Assembly (NCBI GenBank): GCA_023105745.1
Contig: JALGQZ010000009.1
Coordinates: forward strand, 37,314,409 to 37,378,408
Reading direction: 5' to 3'
DNA length: 64,000 bases
Origin: Austropuccinia psidii
Taxonomy: Eukaryota; Basidiomycota; Pucciniomycetes; Pucciniales; Sphaerophragmiaceae
Positions 34,594 to 47,700 of the stretch are shown in pieces. Under the pieces are notes generated by a model. The model searched no databases. It had not been told where the DNA came from and saw only the letters and a list, made by a program, of their open reading frames with translations. Each line of letters starts with the position of its first letter. The stretch's first letter is position 1. The position numbers were made by a program, and so were the translations under genes.

Positions 34594-36673
34594 ATGGATC
34601 CATTACTTGAAATAGAGCCAAAGCAAGTTGAAAAATCAGAATTCATATCCAAAATCTCCAAATTTCTTCCTTCTCTCAAGCTTGCAACCTGTGATTCTCA
34701 CTTTCCTGAATACGCAAGAAAAAAAATACAAGAGGTCTCCAAAATACTTGAAGATGATCTGTATCGTATGTTTTTCCAGCTTTTGCCCATATGGAGCCAT
34801 TTTTAATTGGAATTCAAATCATAATTTAGGTGTACAGCTAGGTGGATCATTACCCCCTGAAGCCAAGGTTGTTATTTCAGCATCCTCCCAAACATCAATA
34901 AAGAGGTATTTCATATCTTCTTCTAGTATGAGTAATAAAAAGGCCAAAATTTATCAAAGTATAAAGGAAAAGAATCAAGAAGTATATCTCAATATTTTCT
35001 TTAGGCTTTAATCAAAGATTAAACTGTATTCCCTGAATCTTTTCTTTCTTAGAAATTGGAATGCAATTATGATACTGAGAAATCACACCCACAAAATCAG
35101 TCAGACTCTCAAAATCTAGAACCAGGACTATTTCAACCTCAAAATGATTTTGAAAAAGCCCTATCCACGTCAAACTCCAGCCTTGAAGTCAATACAATTT
35201 CTCAAAATGATCAATCAAATATACAAAGTTTTCCAGCTTCAACCATGACAAAAAAAGAAAAATCCAAAATTGAGGAGCCCTTGATACAACCTACATCTAC
35301 CAAACACCCAAAAGAAAAACCTAACTCCAATTTCATACTTGTAGATAACAACCCATCAGCTTCAAAAGTAATCCAAACCAGTAATGAAGAGCCTTCAAAA
35401 TCCCACAAGAAGAAAAAGCTTCCTCAATCTGGATTATTCAATCCCATTCACTCAGATCACTTTGAAGAGAAAATCAGCCATTATCAGCCACTTTCTGTAT
35501 CCTCATGGAAGAAATGCCAGGTTAATGTTGAAAATCTAGTAAGAGAACAATTCCAGGAAATTCCCCAAAGGCCATTTTCTACCAAACTACCAAAAGGAAT
35601 ACACTTTCAAAGTATTGGATCTCTTAGCATTAGCAAATGGCTAGTGGATTTGGATAAATCTGGTAAATACAAAAGACATTCATTCATGTTTCATCCAGAA
35701 CATTGATATTTACTTGCTTTTTTCAGGATTAGATATATTTTCACCAAAGAAATATGATCCTTTCAATGATCCTGACGCCTGGAATGTCCCTATCTTTACT
35801 TTGGATTCTACAATCTCAATACAAAACATTCCCAAATCACATCAACCACTCTTTCAATTGGCACAATCCCTCTTTGTCCCTAATCTTCAAAAGAAACAGT
35901 TCTGGGCCAATCTAATACTGGAGTCAATATCAGTTTCTGCACAAGATCTCATAAAACCTGAAAAATTTGAAATCACAAAATCAACAGAAGATGATCCCTT
36001 GTTAGTTCAAAGACTCAGCCTGGAATTTTTAGTGTCCTGCCTCAGCACAAGACCATCCCATTCATCTCAAATTGAAAATACCCTTGATGAAAAGGAGGAA
36101 AACCAGCAACTTCATTATGGAATGAATAGCTTAATATCTTTCAATGATTCCATTTTACATCTTATGATCTCATATGTCCTGATACTAGCACATTCAAAAG
36201 TTCTTCCAGTAAATATTCCTGATGGATTTGTGCTCACTCATAAAAGGTCCAAAGAACACCTTAAGACCTTATCAGAGCTACAATCAAAAATAGGCTTAGT
36301 TAAGCCCTGCTATCATATTTTAGCTTCATTTCTTGCTTCTGGGGTAAGAGGCTTAATGGTTTGCTCAAGAGATTGGAGAAAAAGCTCAGCTAAAGGAGCA
36401 TTGCAGATGATTGAAATTACTGATAGTGTTATTGCTGAGGAAAGGCCTTATGAGCCTATTTGGAAGAGAACAAATGCATATATTTTGGATATTTTTAACA
36501 AGGCATTTTTCTCAAGAACCCATGAATTTGTTCCCACTGCTCCAAAAAAATTGGAAGTGGCCAAATGTTTAGTATTAGACTTCAGTGAGGCATGGCTTGA
36601 AAAAAATACCATAGATGGACAGCCTGTACTAGATCTCCCTGATAAAGCCAATATAAACACCTTGTTAACTTGA
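34594..36673 (+). CDS. Accessory gene C: spliced, unknown function, paralogue of gene A
   Basis: ATG at 34594. Exon 1 ends at a GTATGT donor (34766) and joins 34830 in phase (DLYRVQLGGSLPPEAK). One or more further introns before about 35053 are not resolved. The central exon (about 35053-35662) is S/N/K/P-rich with a KSHKKKKLPQ basic patch. An intron at 35663-35726 (TTTTCAG acceptor) joins DLDKSG to GLDIFSP. The last exon ends at 36671-36673. Shared with gene A: LPKGIHFQSIGS...SKWLVDLDKSG, MISYVLI, LASGVRGL with a following W, YEPIWKRT, and a final DFSEAW block. About 600 codons. No known domain recognised. It precedes gene D on the same strand, as part of a repeated accessory-gene set. Confidence 0.65.
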
Positions 36674-36951
36674 TCAGTGTTTTCTGTAATTTAATTTTAT
36701 TCTTTCAAAACAGGGTTATTTCTATTCAAAGAATCTTTGAGTGTGCTAAGATTACTTTGCTTCACCCAATACCTCATTGCTTACTTTCCCAAATAAGCTC
36801 CTTTTACACAATATAGCTTCTTCCAGGCTCATTCAAACTTTGAGAAATAAATACAGGGCTCCAGAATCCTCTCATTTATGCTAAATAGGAGCCTTTCTCT
36901 TGATTCTTTGACCTATACCCCAAAATCTGACTTTAATTAACCTGTTTTACT
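36674..36951. other. Spacer between genes C and D
   Basis: 278 bp without a supported frame. Confidence 0.35.
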
Positions 36952-38064
36952 ATGCCTAAAGCTTCACATTACTTTTTTGAGACCTCTATACCCCAATCAA
37001 ACAGGACTATCAACAAGATATTACATCCCATCATCCCACTACCTACCAGTGCAATATCAAGATCCATACATCAATTATGCTGGTTGATCATGGAAATCAA
37101 CTATTTCCAATCTCCATCTGCTATAAATAGTTGGAAATCTCTTCCATCAGAAGAAAGTCTCAAAATTGTTGAGAACTTACCCTTTTCTTGCACTGATAAT
37201 CCAATTACAAATCCCCATGATCACAGCTCAGGAGAGGATAGACTGTCTATAAACCCAAGAATATTAATTTCACCAATATACAAAACTATGTTTCTATAGG
37301 ATCTCTTCAAATAAGGCTTCCCAATGTCAACCTTTGCTTGGAATCAATGTTGGGAATCAAAATGGAATCAAATATTTGCAAAATTTGTTCTCAAGCACTG
37401 GAACTATCTACACCAACAAGGAGAATTGAACATATTTTTGATAAATCCAAAGGATAATACACATAATAATAAGTCTTTAATACTAATGCGCTGGTTCAGA
37501 GGGAAGCAAGAGGATCTTAAGAATGATAAATTGGTTCCTGAAGCACTTTCAAAAAAAGCCAGTCAGAAGCAGAAATCAAGGTGGCGTAAAAAAGTATGTT
37601 TTTATTTTATTTATGATTGATTTTTACACCAATTGATGTTATTTAATATTCAGTTATCGTCAAATCGCTCAGAGACATTGCTATCATTCAACATTAATCA
37701 AGATGAAGCTTCCATATTTGATGAGCCACGATGCTGCTCTGATACTGAAGATGAAAATGGATCATTAATAAAACTAAAGTCCCCTTGGAGGTCAGCTTTA
37801 TTCTCAAAGTTAGCAAGTCAATTAGATTCTCTATCAATTCAAAAGCAAATACAAAAAAGTAAATTCAATAGAATTCCAAATGTCTTGGAAAGTAGAAGAG
37901 TACAAAGTGGTATTTTTGAGAAAGATGCCAAAGTTCCAATTGGACTTCCAGAAAATCTTTATTCAGATGATTATATTTCCAAGCTTACTAATGATGAGAA
38001 GCTAATGTTACAATCAAAGCCATGTATAGATATTCATAATTTACTTCAACTATCTGAAACCTAA
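36952..38064 (+). CDS. Accessory gene D: unknown function, paralogue of gene B
   Basis: The frame from ATG 36952 meets TAG at 37297-37299 and TAA at 37312-37314, then resumes in the same frame at 37324; an intron or nonsense mutations separate the parts. From 37324 it reads STFAWNQCWESKWNQ, ILMRWFRGKQEDLKND and a basic KKASQKQKSRWRKK. An intron at 37594-37653 joins in phase to LSSNRSETLLSF, and the exon ends at 38062-38064. The C-terminal VPIGLPENLYSDDYI and IDIHNLLQLSE pair with gene B. Product unknown. The stop lies only 9 bp from the stop of the convergent helicase. Confidence 0.6.
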
Positions 38065-38073
38065 AAAAATAAT

Positions 38074-40300
38074 TCATGATTTTTCTATTGTTTCCACAAT
38101 CAATTTTTCCAATTCATGATCCACAGTACCTAAATGTCCAATGCTCAACCTGAAATGAAATAAAAAAAATTTAGCTACTCAAAAAGATAAATATTGGTTG
38201 AGTATAAAATATCTTACATCTGAAGCTGCTGTTTCTTCCTTCTAGCTTGCTGAATATTCACCTCAATACTACCAACATTTATATAATGAAATACATGAAC
38301 TTTGTTCTTTTGACCTAGCCGATAAAGTCTATCAACTGCTTGATCATCAGTTGAAGGGTTCCAACCTGGTTCCTAATTTAAGTAATTGGAATAATATTAG
38401 ATTAAGCTTCAAGTGTATCAAAATACTGTCTTACCATTATGTAGACATTTTGAGCACATCTTAGATCAATACCAACACCACCTGTGCCTTTTGTTGTAAG
38501 AAGAACTTGAGATTTTGGATTTTTTCTGAATTCTTCAAGGATTTGTATCCTTTGATCATTTTTGAGCATTCCATGCATCATCAAATTGGATATTCCACTT
38601 TCATCCAGTGCAATTTCAATACTTTTTACAATATTTAATCAATAAAATCATTCAAATGACAGGTAGTAGAAGGATTTGAGCTCACATATCAAGAAACCTT
38701 TTTTATTCTGAAAAAACAACTGCTTTGGGATATCTTAAGCCTGGCTCCTTCTGAAAAAACTCCTTGAGATGGCTAACAAGATGAACCACTTTGGATCCTT
38801 CTTTCCAGGTATATCTCCTTCCCCCTTCTTCCCTTTCTATTAGTGCTGGATGATTGCAAAGCTGCCTCAAATCTGATAATCTGGAGAAAAATTCTGATTA
38901 ATCCCATTGAACGGCTTTGTACCTCTGTTTTCCATACAATGCACTAAACTCTTCATGCTTTTTGAAATAAAGTGTTTTCCATGGCTCATAGATCTCAATT
39001 CCAACTCCATGTTGCACTTTATTGGGAAGATCCAGTAGGTTGGCTTTCAATCTTCTCAAGGTGAGTGTTTGCATTATAAGCTGTAATGATTGGATTGCCA
39101 TTTGATTCCCAGATGATATTTGTTTGATTATGCAATTTTCCCATAAAGGCTTGAGATTCCATGGTTCTACTTGTAAAAACCTCAACAGACTATGTAGATC
39201 CCAAAGATTGTTTTGTAATGGTGTTCCTGTAAGGCATAACTTTCTTTCAGATTTTAAATTCAATATTGTGAATGCTCTATGAGTAGATTGTTCCTTTATG
39301 TAGCTAATTGATGTAAAAATTTCAGTACTTTTTTATTTAAGAATCACAAAGAGAAGCTTACTGTGCTTCATCCAACACTATTCTGAACCAATTCACCAAA
39401 AGTGGATTTATTCTCATCCCATGAACATTATCAACATTATAACCAGCAATAACATCATATGTGGTGATGATAATTGCATTCTGCTTCAAATTTTGGAATG
39501 AAATGAAATTACAATTGGAACCATGGAATATTGAATATGGTAAACTACCAGCATGAAAATGTAGTCTTATTTCATTCTCCCAGTTATGCAAAGTAGAAAG
39601 TGGTACAATGATCAAAGTAGCTGGGACATGGTCCTTAGATATTGCTGAGTACTTTAATGCTTCATTTTGTGTTTTTTTAATCAAGCATAAAGTTGTCAAC
39701 GATTTTCCAAGTCCCATATCATCAGCCAATATTCCACCCCTACTTTTGCACCCAATATCTTGTGGTATCAGCCCATTTTCAACCGCATTAGAAAACACTT
39801 TTTTAATCCACAAATTATCTGGATGTTTCCATAGATTTTCACAAATTTTTTCCATATTATTTTCAATATTTAAAAGAAAGGAAATACCCTGGATTTGGTG
39901 CAATGAAAGATTGGTTTGACAATTAGGTATTGAAGTAACAGAACTAGTTAAACTTGTATTGTTGGAAGCTTGATAAAGATCACAATCTTGAGGAATATCA
40001 ATAAATAAAGGTGAGCTATAGTTTCCAATATGTCTCAGAGCCATGTTTGCATTCTTGAAAGCCTCTCTTGTTTGGAAAATATTCCCTTTATCCACAAAAA
40101 CACATCCATGTAATAGAATATTTTTATCTTTATTCTTGAAATTTATGAAAGAATTTATAAAAAGCACTTTATTATTGTTTTTGTATTTTTTATATGTTTC
40201 AGGATTCAAGCCTTCAGCCACTCCTCCAAAAATATCAAGCAGTGGACCCAGATGGAAACTCTGGAAAGAATTAAGGCTCCCAATATGACTTAAGTCAGAT
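38074..40300 (-). pseudogene. SNF2-family (Rad5/HLTF-like) helicase/ATPase, one nonsense codon
   Basis: Minus strand, six exons with introns at 39304-39361, 38881-38922, 38622-38685, 38373-38434 and 38150-38217; each junction keeps the frame. Motifs in order: I GGILADDMGLGKS; Ia TLIIVPLSTLHNWENE; II DEAH split by the first intron; III LCLTGTPLQNNLWDL; a QLCNHPAL block; V TTKGTGGVGIDL; VI DQAVDRLYRLGQ. This is a DNA-dependent ATPase/translocase core. No RING insertion is seen. Damage: TAA at 38703-38705, where the family has tryptophan after VVFS(E/Q), and the 5' end lacks a credible ATG (codons open back to about 40370; ATG at 40221 is internal), so it is probably 5' truncated. Stop at 38074-38076. 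Associated by position with the Plavaka neighbourhood. Confidence 0.8.
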
Positions 40301-40379
40301 TCTAATAGTATATGAATAGAATTAAATACTCTTCTGAATATTACTGAGCTCAGAGAGGTTGGAAAGGATTGTTAAATAT

Positions 40380-42080
40380 CGATTTTTTTTCAATTTGAAT
40401 AATAAAAAACCCAAGACAAAATATTGAAATTATACTGTAAATTTTTAGAATGAAAATTTAATATATCAGTGTGATATGAATTTATAGGAAAAATGGAAAC
40501 TAAATGATAGGATTGCATGGGTTATATAGTGGAAAGACCCTGGGGAGTTTGTAAGTGATTTTGATAAGCTAAAGATTTAGCCCCTGAATTGTTCTTGATA
40601 GTGTAAAAAATGAATTATATTTTGAAACTTAGTTTATTAATGGACATAAATATATTCCAAATCTGAAGATCAATTAAATTTCTCATTACTGTTGTCCAAA
40701 ATTCTTGGATTTTGATCGTAAAAGAAATTATCTATGAGGAGACAAGTTCCTTCCCAAATGTGGAATTCCCTCCAAGATATATCCAGCACTGGACAAAATT
40801 TCTCACTTGTGGCCCATGCAACACCTTTCCAACTCTTTTTTAATTCATCAAATTATTCCTATACTTTGTTTATTTTTCCCTTGCAGAAATTCTCAAGAAT
40901 CTAATTTCAAAGGTATTCATTAAATCATGTTGAAGGCCATTGGCTCACTATTTGAAGAGCTTCAAGTTTATTATTTATCCATATTTTATTTTCAAGGATT
41001 ATTCTAATAAATTAATATTAATTTGTATGGAAACATCTTTTCCAATAATTTTCACCAATTTCTATGATGATAATCATCACTCAAGGAGAGGTATTTTACT
41101 TATTATAAAATTATTGGATCTTATTTTTCCAAAATATTCATAATTTTAAGGAGGAATACCCATTTTTAATTTAAATTTGAACAGGATTCCCTCAAAATAA
41201 TTACCATTATAATTTTCAAATTCATCATTACTTATTATTATCATTGTGTGAAATCAATTCAAGCTTAATTTTTGATTCATCTGAAAACAAGAATTCTGGT
41301 AAATAGAATTTCTTAATTCTTAAGTTATCCTCATTCTTTAAGCCAACATGAAAGATAAATTAAACTCAAATAAATTCAAGAATCAAGGCAGTGGAATCAC
41401 AATAAGATCAAAGAAGCAAGTAATGCTACAAGTATCAAAGAATTTCTTTTCAAGGCTCCCCATATAGCTGGATGAACTTTCAAAATCCACAAGCATTCAT
41501 GAAGTGACTTGTAAGGAGCTCAATTGATGAGAGGATTTGAAGATTATTCTACTAACTATAAGCATCATGAGGGAATTACAATGTTCTCACAATCCAAAAA
41601 TTGAATAATATTCATTACCTATGTTTGTTGCCAGTGTATATATTGGGTTGAGAAAATAGTAATAAAAATTAAAGGGGGAGTAAAAATCTCAGAATACAAT
41701 GAATGTGAGTTAAACTAGGGATACTTCCACAGATACACTCAGACATAAGCTGAAGATACTGTAAAGGACCTGTATGCAAGTCCCCAGTCTTTTTCTGTGG
41801 TGTTGGGTGCTGTACTTACTTAGAAAAGAATCCCAACTCATTTGATAGTGGAAATATCTTAACATCTGAGCTCATCTATGAAATTCATGACAAGGAACTC
41901 TTTGGAATAGTTTTGGATCTGAATTTCTGGAGATCCTTTCTTATATCTCTCTAAAATCCTTTTGAAGTCTTTACAGACCATTCTTCTTATCATTATTTCA
42001 TTTCTTCCAAATTTCTCACTCTCCTTTGAGCCCGTTGGGAAGATTTTCTCTCTGAATTCCACTTTTCTATCACTCACCAC
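40380..42080. other. Gene-free AT-rich stretch
   Basis: No motif-bearing frame. No terminal inverted repeat matching the other side of the transposase neighbourhood was found here by eye. Confidence 0.35.
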
Positions 42081-43690
42081 CCAAGCAGGCTGGCAACTTT
42101 ACCAGATGGCATTTACCCAGAGAGGGGGGTAGACTTCATCAGCAATAATCCTCAAAATTTTCATTAAGTACTTAAGAAATATGAAGTTCAAGAATCAAGA
42201 TTCAAGTGTTCTCAGATTTAGTGGATCAAATTGAGAAAGAAGTATAGAGGGACAACAATTGTAAACAAAATACTCAAACAATTATCAAGAGGTGAATCAT
42301 TTACAGATTATTCTCTTGAAACTCAAGCAAAGTTATTATTATTCAAAGCTAGAGTGGCTATTCCAACCAACCATGAAATTAAATTTGATATTCTTTAAAA
42401 GTGTAATGACTAACTCTTGAATGGGCACCCTGGCCAGGAGAAGACCCCCAAGCTCATTAAGAGGGTTTTCTATTTGTCTTTCATGAATAAAATTATTAAA
42501 GACTATGTGTCCTCATTTCAGATATGTTCAAGAAACAAGGACATTCACTATAGAAATTTTGGCTTACTCAAGCCTCTTCAAATCCCACCTTTTCCTTGGA
42601 ATGAATTATCAATGGAATTTATCACTCAACTCCCCATTTCCAATAACTTTGATTCAATCTTAGTAGCTGTAGACATATTCTCAAAAATAGAAATATTCAT
42701 ACCAGCTTATGAAATAATCACTTCCTTCAGCTTAGCTGGAGTATTTATCAGTAATGAATTTTCCAAAAATGGCCTCTCAGCCATTATTTTTAATGATGAA
42801 GGTTCCTTATTCTTTTCACAATTATGGATCAATTTATATCAGCATCTCATAATATCAAGAGATCTTTCAACTGCTTTAATCCTGAAACAGGTGGACAGAA
42901 AGAGTGGGTAAATCAAATTCTTAAAAATTATCTTTGGATTTATTTCAGTTACAATCAAGATTACTGGGTAATCTGGATCCCTCTGGCTGAATTTTCCTAA
43001 AATAATTCAGAAAATTAATCAACAAAACAATAACCTTTCTTCACTATTTATGCAAGTAATCCCATCTTTGGCTAAGTTAATATTTCACAATACACACCTT
43101 CTGAAAAGCTATCATAAAATTCCAATCACTACAGAAAGCTTTTAAAGAATAATTATACTAAAAAATAAATCATTTTAATAATTATTAAGATAGAAATAGA
43201 AAAATTGCACCTTATTTCCAACCTGGGGATAAAGTATGGCTAGCTTCAAGGAAAATCAAGACAAAAAAAGACCCACTAATAAACTCTCAGAAATATGGCT
43301 AGGACCCTTTGAAGTCCTGAAGAAAATTGGAATTCATTCATATCACCTCAAGTTGCCTTTAAAATTTAAGTCAGCTCACCCTTTCTTCTATGTTTCCTTG
43401 TTAGAACCAGTAATTAAATCAATTATCCCAAATCAAAAATCAATTTTCATTACCACCAGCTCTAGTGGAGGAGCAAGAAGAATAGGAAATGGCTCAGGTT
43501 TTAGACTCAAAGCTCAAAAGAGGTAAATTATGGGATCTTGTAAATTGGAAATTATTCAGTGAATACAAAGAAGTAATCAATTGGGAACCATCTTCCAACC
43601 TTACTAACTCACCAAAACTTTTCAAGGAATTTTAATCTTTGTATCCTTAAAAGCCTGGCCCAAATACCTCAAGAGTCTTATTTTATGCTT
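42080..43690 (+). pseudogene. Ty3/Gypsy pol relic: end of RNase H, integrase, chromodomain
   Basis: From about 42120 the translation shows VDFISNNPQNFH, then GHPGQEKTPKLIKRVF (integrase zinc domain, 42420-42470), DYVSSFQICSRNKDIHY, GLLKPLQIPPFPWNELSMEFITQLP, FDSILVAVDIFSKIE and SRDLSTA. Many stops follow, then NKLSEIWLGPFEVLKKIG and SAHPFFYVSLLEPV (43260-43410), and chromodomain remnants INWEPSSNLTNSP to about 43640. The first catalytic aspartate is replaced (SMEFITQLP where SMDFI is usual) and the DDE triad is not intact. The second and third domains contain frameshifts. Confidence 0.75.
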
Positions 43691-43699
43691 CTTGGTGGG

Positions 43700-44320
43700 G
43701 ATTGGATTTTAAAAATGTAAGTTCCTCTCCTGGGATTCACCTCTAAGGGATTATTCTACCCAGATTTGCTTCAAGCATCACCTTGGCAACATTGTGAGCA
43801 CTTGTCAATTTCTTTGGAAGATTAAAAATGCCTTGCAACATCAATACCCTCAAATTTGGATCTTCAATAAAGATATGTCCAAATTTTCTTCCTTCTTTAT
43901 TTTATTTTTATTTTATGCTAATATTTATTCTTCAAAACTTTCCTGACATCAAATTATCTTATTAAAGAAGTTTTCTTTCTTTTTATGTTTCTTGGTGTGT
44001 AGTGAAAGTTATTAAATTAAGTTTCATATCCTGTTATTTATCTCTGATATTCTTTAATTATTGTAAAACAAAACCTTTTCCACTATTTGAGAAACAAATT
44101 CTTGTTTTTATCTCTTGGAAAAATTATGGCTAAAATCAATTTACTCAATTAAAGAAGAAAACCTCTAAGAATTTTCTTTTCTTTAATACCTTTTTCTTTT
44201 AATTCTTTTACTTTTATAATTTTTTGTTTAATTTTATATTTCTTATCACATCAGCATAATCCCCTCCTTTATCATATATTGGTAGGTTAAATTTTATTTT
44301 TGTATAAGTAAGATTGGGTA
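43700..44320. other. Non-coding tail of the Gypsy relic
   Basis: AT-rich, no frame, no recognised repeat. Confidence 0.3.
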
Positions 44321-44437
44321 TGTCACAATGTTGTCTTCCAGACCTCAAAAAAGGGAACTCTTGCCCAAAAGGCTATTAAACTGGTTGAAATACCAATTAA
44401 TACTGGCAAGTTGTAGATCACATTCCACCATGTGAAA
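44321..44437. mobile_element. Solo LTR of the TRIM family
   Basis: A 117-bp copy of the TRIM terminal repeat at 1907-2023/2254-2370, starting TGTCACAATG and ending CCACCATGTGAAA, flanked by a perfect 5-bp duplication GGGTA (44316-44320 and 44438-44442). Recombination between two LTRs explains the lone copy. Confidence 0.85.
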
Positions 44438-44794
44438 GGGTATAAAAGATAAAAACATATACAAACAAAGCCAACAAAATATTTATCTCTACCCAATTCA
44501 TCAAAGGTTCTCTGAAAATTATTTATTAACTCATCCTCATACCAGACAAATTTTGCAGCTATCTACTCTGAAGAAGTCGCAAGGTTCATATTATGATTAT
44601 TTTACATTATTAACTCTCTACTATTTCTGTAAACCCTCTTCAAAAGCCTGGCCAAAGCATATTGACCTTTATCACCCAAATTTGGATCCTCTCTGATAAC
44701 TCTGAAAGGGAAACACTCCCTTCTTTGAGAAACTTGAGATTCTGGGAATGGTAAAGGAAATCTATCTTCTCTTCTTCTACTGGTTCTGTCTACA
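44438..44794 (-). pseudogene. Minus-strand coding relic, left part (split by the 10.4-kb element)
   Basis: The minus translation from the insertion point reads DRTSRRREDRFPLPFPES, QVSQRRECFPF and GQYALARLLKRVYRN, protein-like for about 65 codons before stops. The right part continues at 55178-56000. I take both as one older gag-pol-like relic; this half has no diagnostic motif. Confidence 0.4.
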
Positions 44795-44799
44795 GTTTG

Positions 44800-47700
44800 T
44801 GTGAGCCTTGAGGTATATTTTACATACCCAAATAGGCCACAATTATCTTAAAAAGAAATTTTGAATTATGCAAAACTCATAAGTCATGCATATATCCAAA
44901 ATTCATCATTTTCAATTTGAGAAAAGATGAATAACTTTTTATTGAGTAAGTAAATCCATGGATTTAAGACCAGATTTGGATTCTACACAAAAATTCACCT
45001 AGGGTAGCTCCATAGAGTGAATAAGCTCAATTTAAGTATTTGAGGTGGTAAAATGGAAAATACTTCAATACCACATCATTAATACCACATAAAAGATCCG
45101 TGAAAATTTTTGTTTTTCTTGATTTTTAGCCAAAATAATGGGAAAGTGAGAAATCCCATGTTACATATACACTAAGAATAGTGTTATGCATGTTTTGAGA
45201 ATTTAATATTATGGTATTCTTACATGGACTTTTGGTACACCCATAGTGGATATCTCACTTTAAGCTTAAATTACTATTTTGACGTAAAAATTAAGCAAGG
45301 GGGACAAAAGACATCAAAGAGAGCCAGGGTACCCAACTTCTGAGGCCTCAGAGGCGTGGATAGCTCCAGAGCATGGATCCATGGCTCATCTTGGCCCAAT
45401 TGGTAAACTAAAACTCTTTGGGAACTTGGTTACCAAGTTACACCTACTGTAATCATAAGAAAAATAGCAAATAACCTGCTATTTTGACGTGCCAAGGAGG
45501 TAATAAGCTACTTAGGCTCCTTTAACCACGTCAATTCTTGATGACTTTCCATGACTAGACCCTAAAAGAGTAATTAAACCCTTTTGGGATCCATATTCAT
45601 TGATTTACCTCATAGCAACCAGCAAAATACTGCTATTTGCAATTCTACGTAGAAATGAGGTAAAAACTTCAAAAATTCATTAAAAATACAATTCTTAATG
45701 AATCTTCCTGAAAATTTCAGGACCAATGAAGAACTGTATTATCTATGGTACAACCAAAAAGAATTATGGTTTTACTAGTAAAATTAAAAGTTTTCCTTAC
45801 AGTCCATTTTTGACCATTCTACGTGAAACACTGAATCTTCAAAAATTCACAGTAATTACAACCTGTGATGAAATTGGCAATAACATTGATAACTTTGAGA
45901 AATCAATGATTATTTTAGAATAAAAGAAGATTTACAGATGTTACTCCTTTTATTCTTAACCATATTGGGGTTGGTAGTCACGTAAAAGCATCAATTAAGT
46001 AATTATGATAATCTTACGTGACAACAGATGATGCCATCATTAATCCAAAAAGGATTATTGTTTTCTCACTCATTGGTTTTTCAGTTTGCTCCATGGCACG
46101 CCTCTGTGAGCTGTTGTTGACTTAAAAGAAGCCTCTTCTTGCTGTTTTTTCCTCATCATCATCTTATCAATTTATTAAATCATTATTACCAACAAGTAAG
46201 TATTAGTTAAAGCTATTCTTAAGTGTTTTAAATCTTTCAAAATCATCCAGAAAGACGTGAAATCATAGAATCCAACTATATTCTGTTGTAATACTGTTAT
46301 AAATCCTTTTGATCCCTTAAATCCACAATTCCACGTCAAATTTCTCTACTCTTACCTTTCAATAAGTTCTTTGGAGTATTAGTGAGTCATTTATTCTTAA
46401 TTCTTAAAGTTTTTCTCTAGTAATAGTTTTCTTCAAGAATTATCTTTATAATTATTCTTGCAAAAGATAATTATATATTAAAATAATTTTATTATTTTAA
46501 TAATGAAGTTTTTATTATTAAATTCTTCTTGTAATTGATTCTTGTAGACAATTACTTGCTCACTGTTAAAATCACTAGTAGTGCTTAACACGTGAAAGAA
46601 ATAATTTTTTTAATTATTTAATTGTGGTTATAATAATATTTTATTATTATATTTCATAAGAACAGACATAGTACTGTTGATTAATAGTAATATTATCACC
46701 AGTTTCATAGTCACATCTTACATTTGGGGGCCTGGCCGTGATTTTATCCATAGACTTGGCTTTAATCATATTCTAGACTTCATTTTTGTGTTCCAAAAAA
46801 ACCACCATACCTACCACATCTTACATTTGGGGGCCTGGCCGTGTTTTTTGAACCTTGTACCCTTAATTAATATATTTTTAAGCTCTAAAATATATTAATT
46901 GAATATTTTTTTCTTTCATTTTAAAGTCAAAATAATTCTTATTTTTGAAATTGTTTTGGAAATCTTTTTCATTGAGGAATTTGGTTTAATTTTATACTGT
47001 TTTACACGTGGCTTTTTCACATCCAAAAACTTATAAAATTATTCTTTGAGTTACTCTGAATTAATTTTCATTCAAAATCTTAAATTTTAATTTTTTTCTT
47101 TAAAAAGAATAATTTTTTTAATATTAAAAAATAATAAAATTCATAAAAAATCTTTTAAAAATATCTTAAAACACAAAAATAATTTCTTTTATCATATTTT
47201 TTCTCTTTAAGTGTCTTTAATCAAATACTGTGCAGCTGGTAACAGACTCAGTAAAAGATACATCAATAGTCCAGAATCTGAAGACAGTATTGAGGTGCAG
47301 ATTGCTAAAAGAGGCACCTTATTCAACTCAGAAAAAGCTAAATTACCACCAAAAGGTGTGTATTTTATCTTATATTCTCACCTTTTATCTTTAAATTGAC
47401 GTGAAAATGGTGCATACCAGAAATGGAAGCAACTATTCAGTCCAACCAGATGGATGTGGACAAGGAAGAGGCAAGACCAAATCCAGAAGTGCCAAATCTT
47501 CCACAAGAAAGGCACATATGGAGGATGCCAGAGTTGCCCCCCATTCCCCAAGGTCTGTACCAACAGATTTTGACGTACATTCTGAGCCTGAACTGATTTA
47601 TGGTAATATTTCCAGGGCTGAACCACTTTCAGGTGGCAGCAATAGAAATATATCAATGCCAGTACAAAAACTGGTTCAGAGCAGCCAAGGAAGAGGAGTG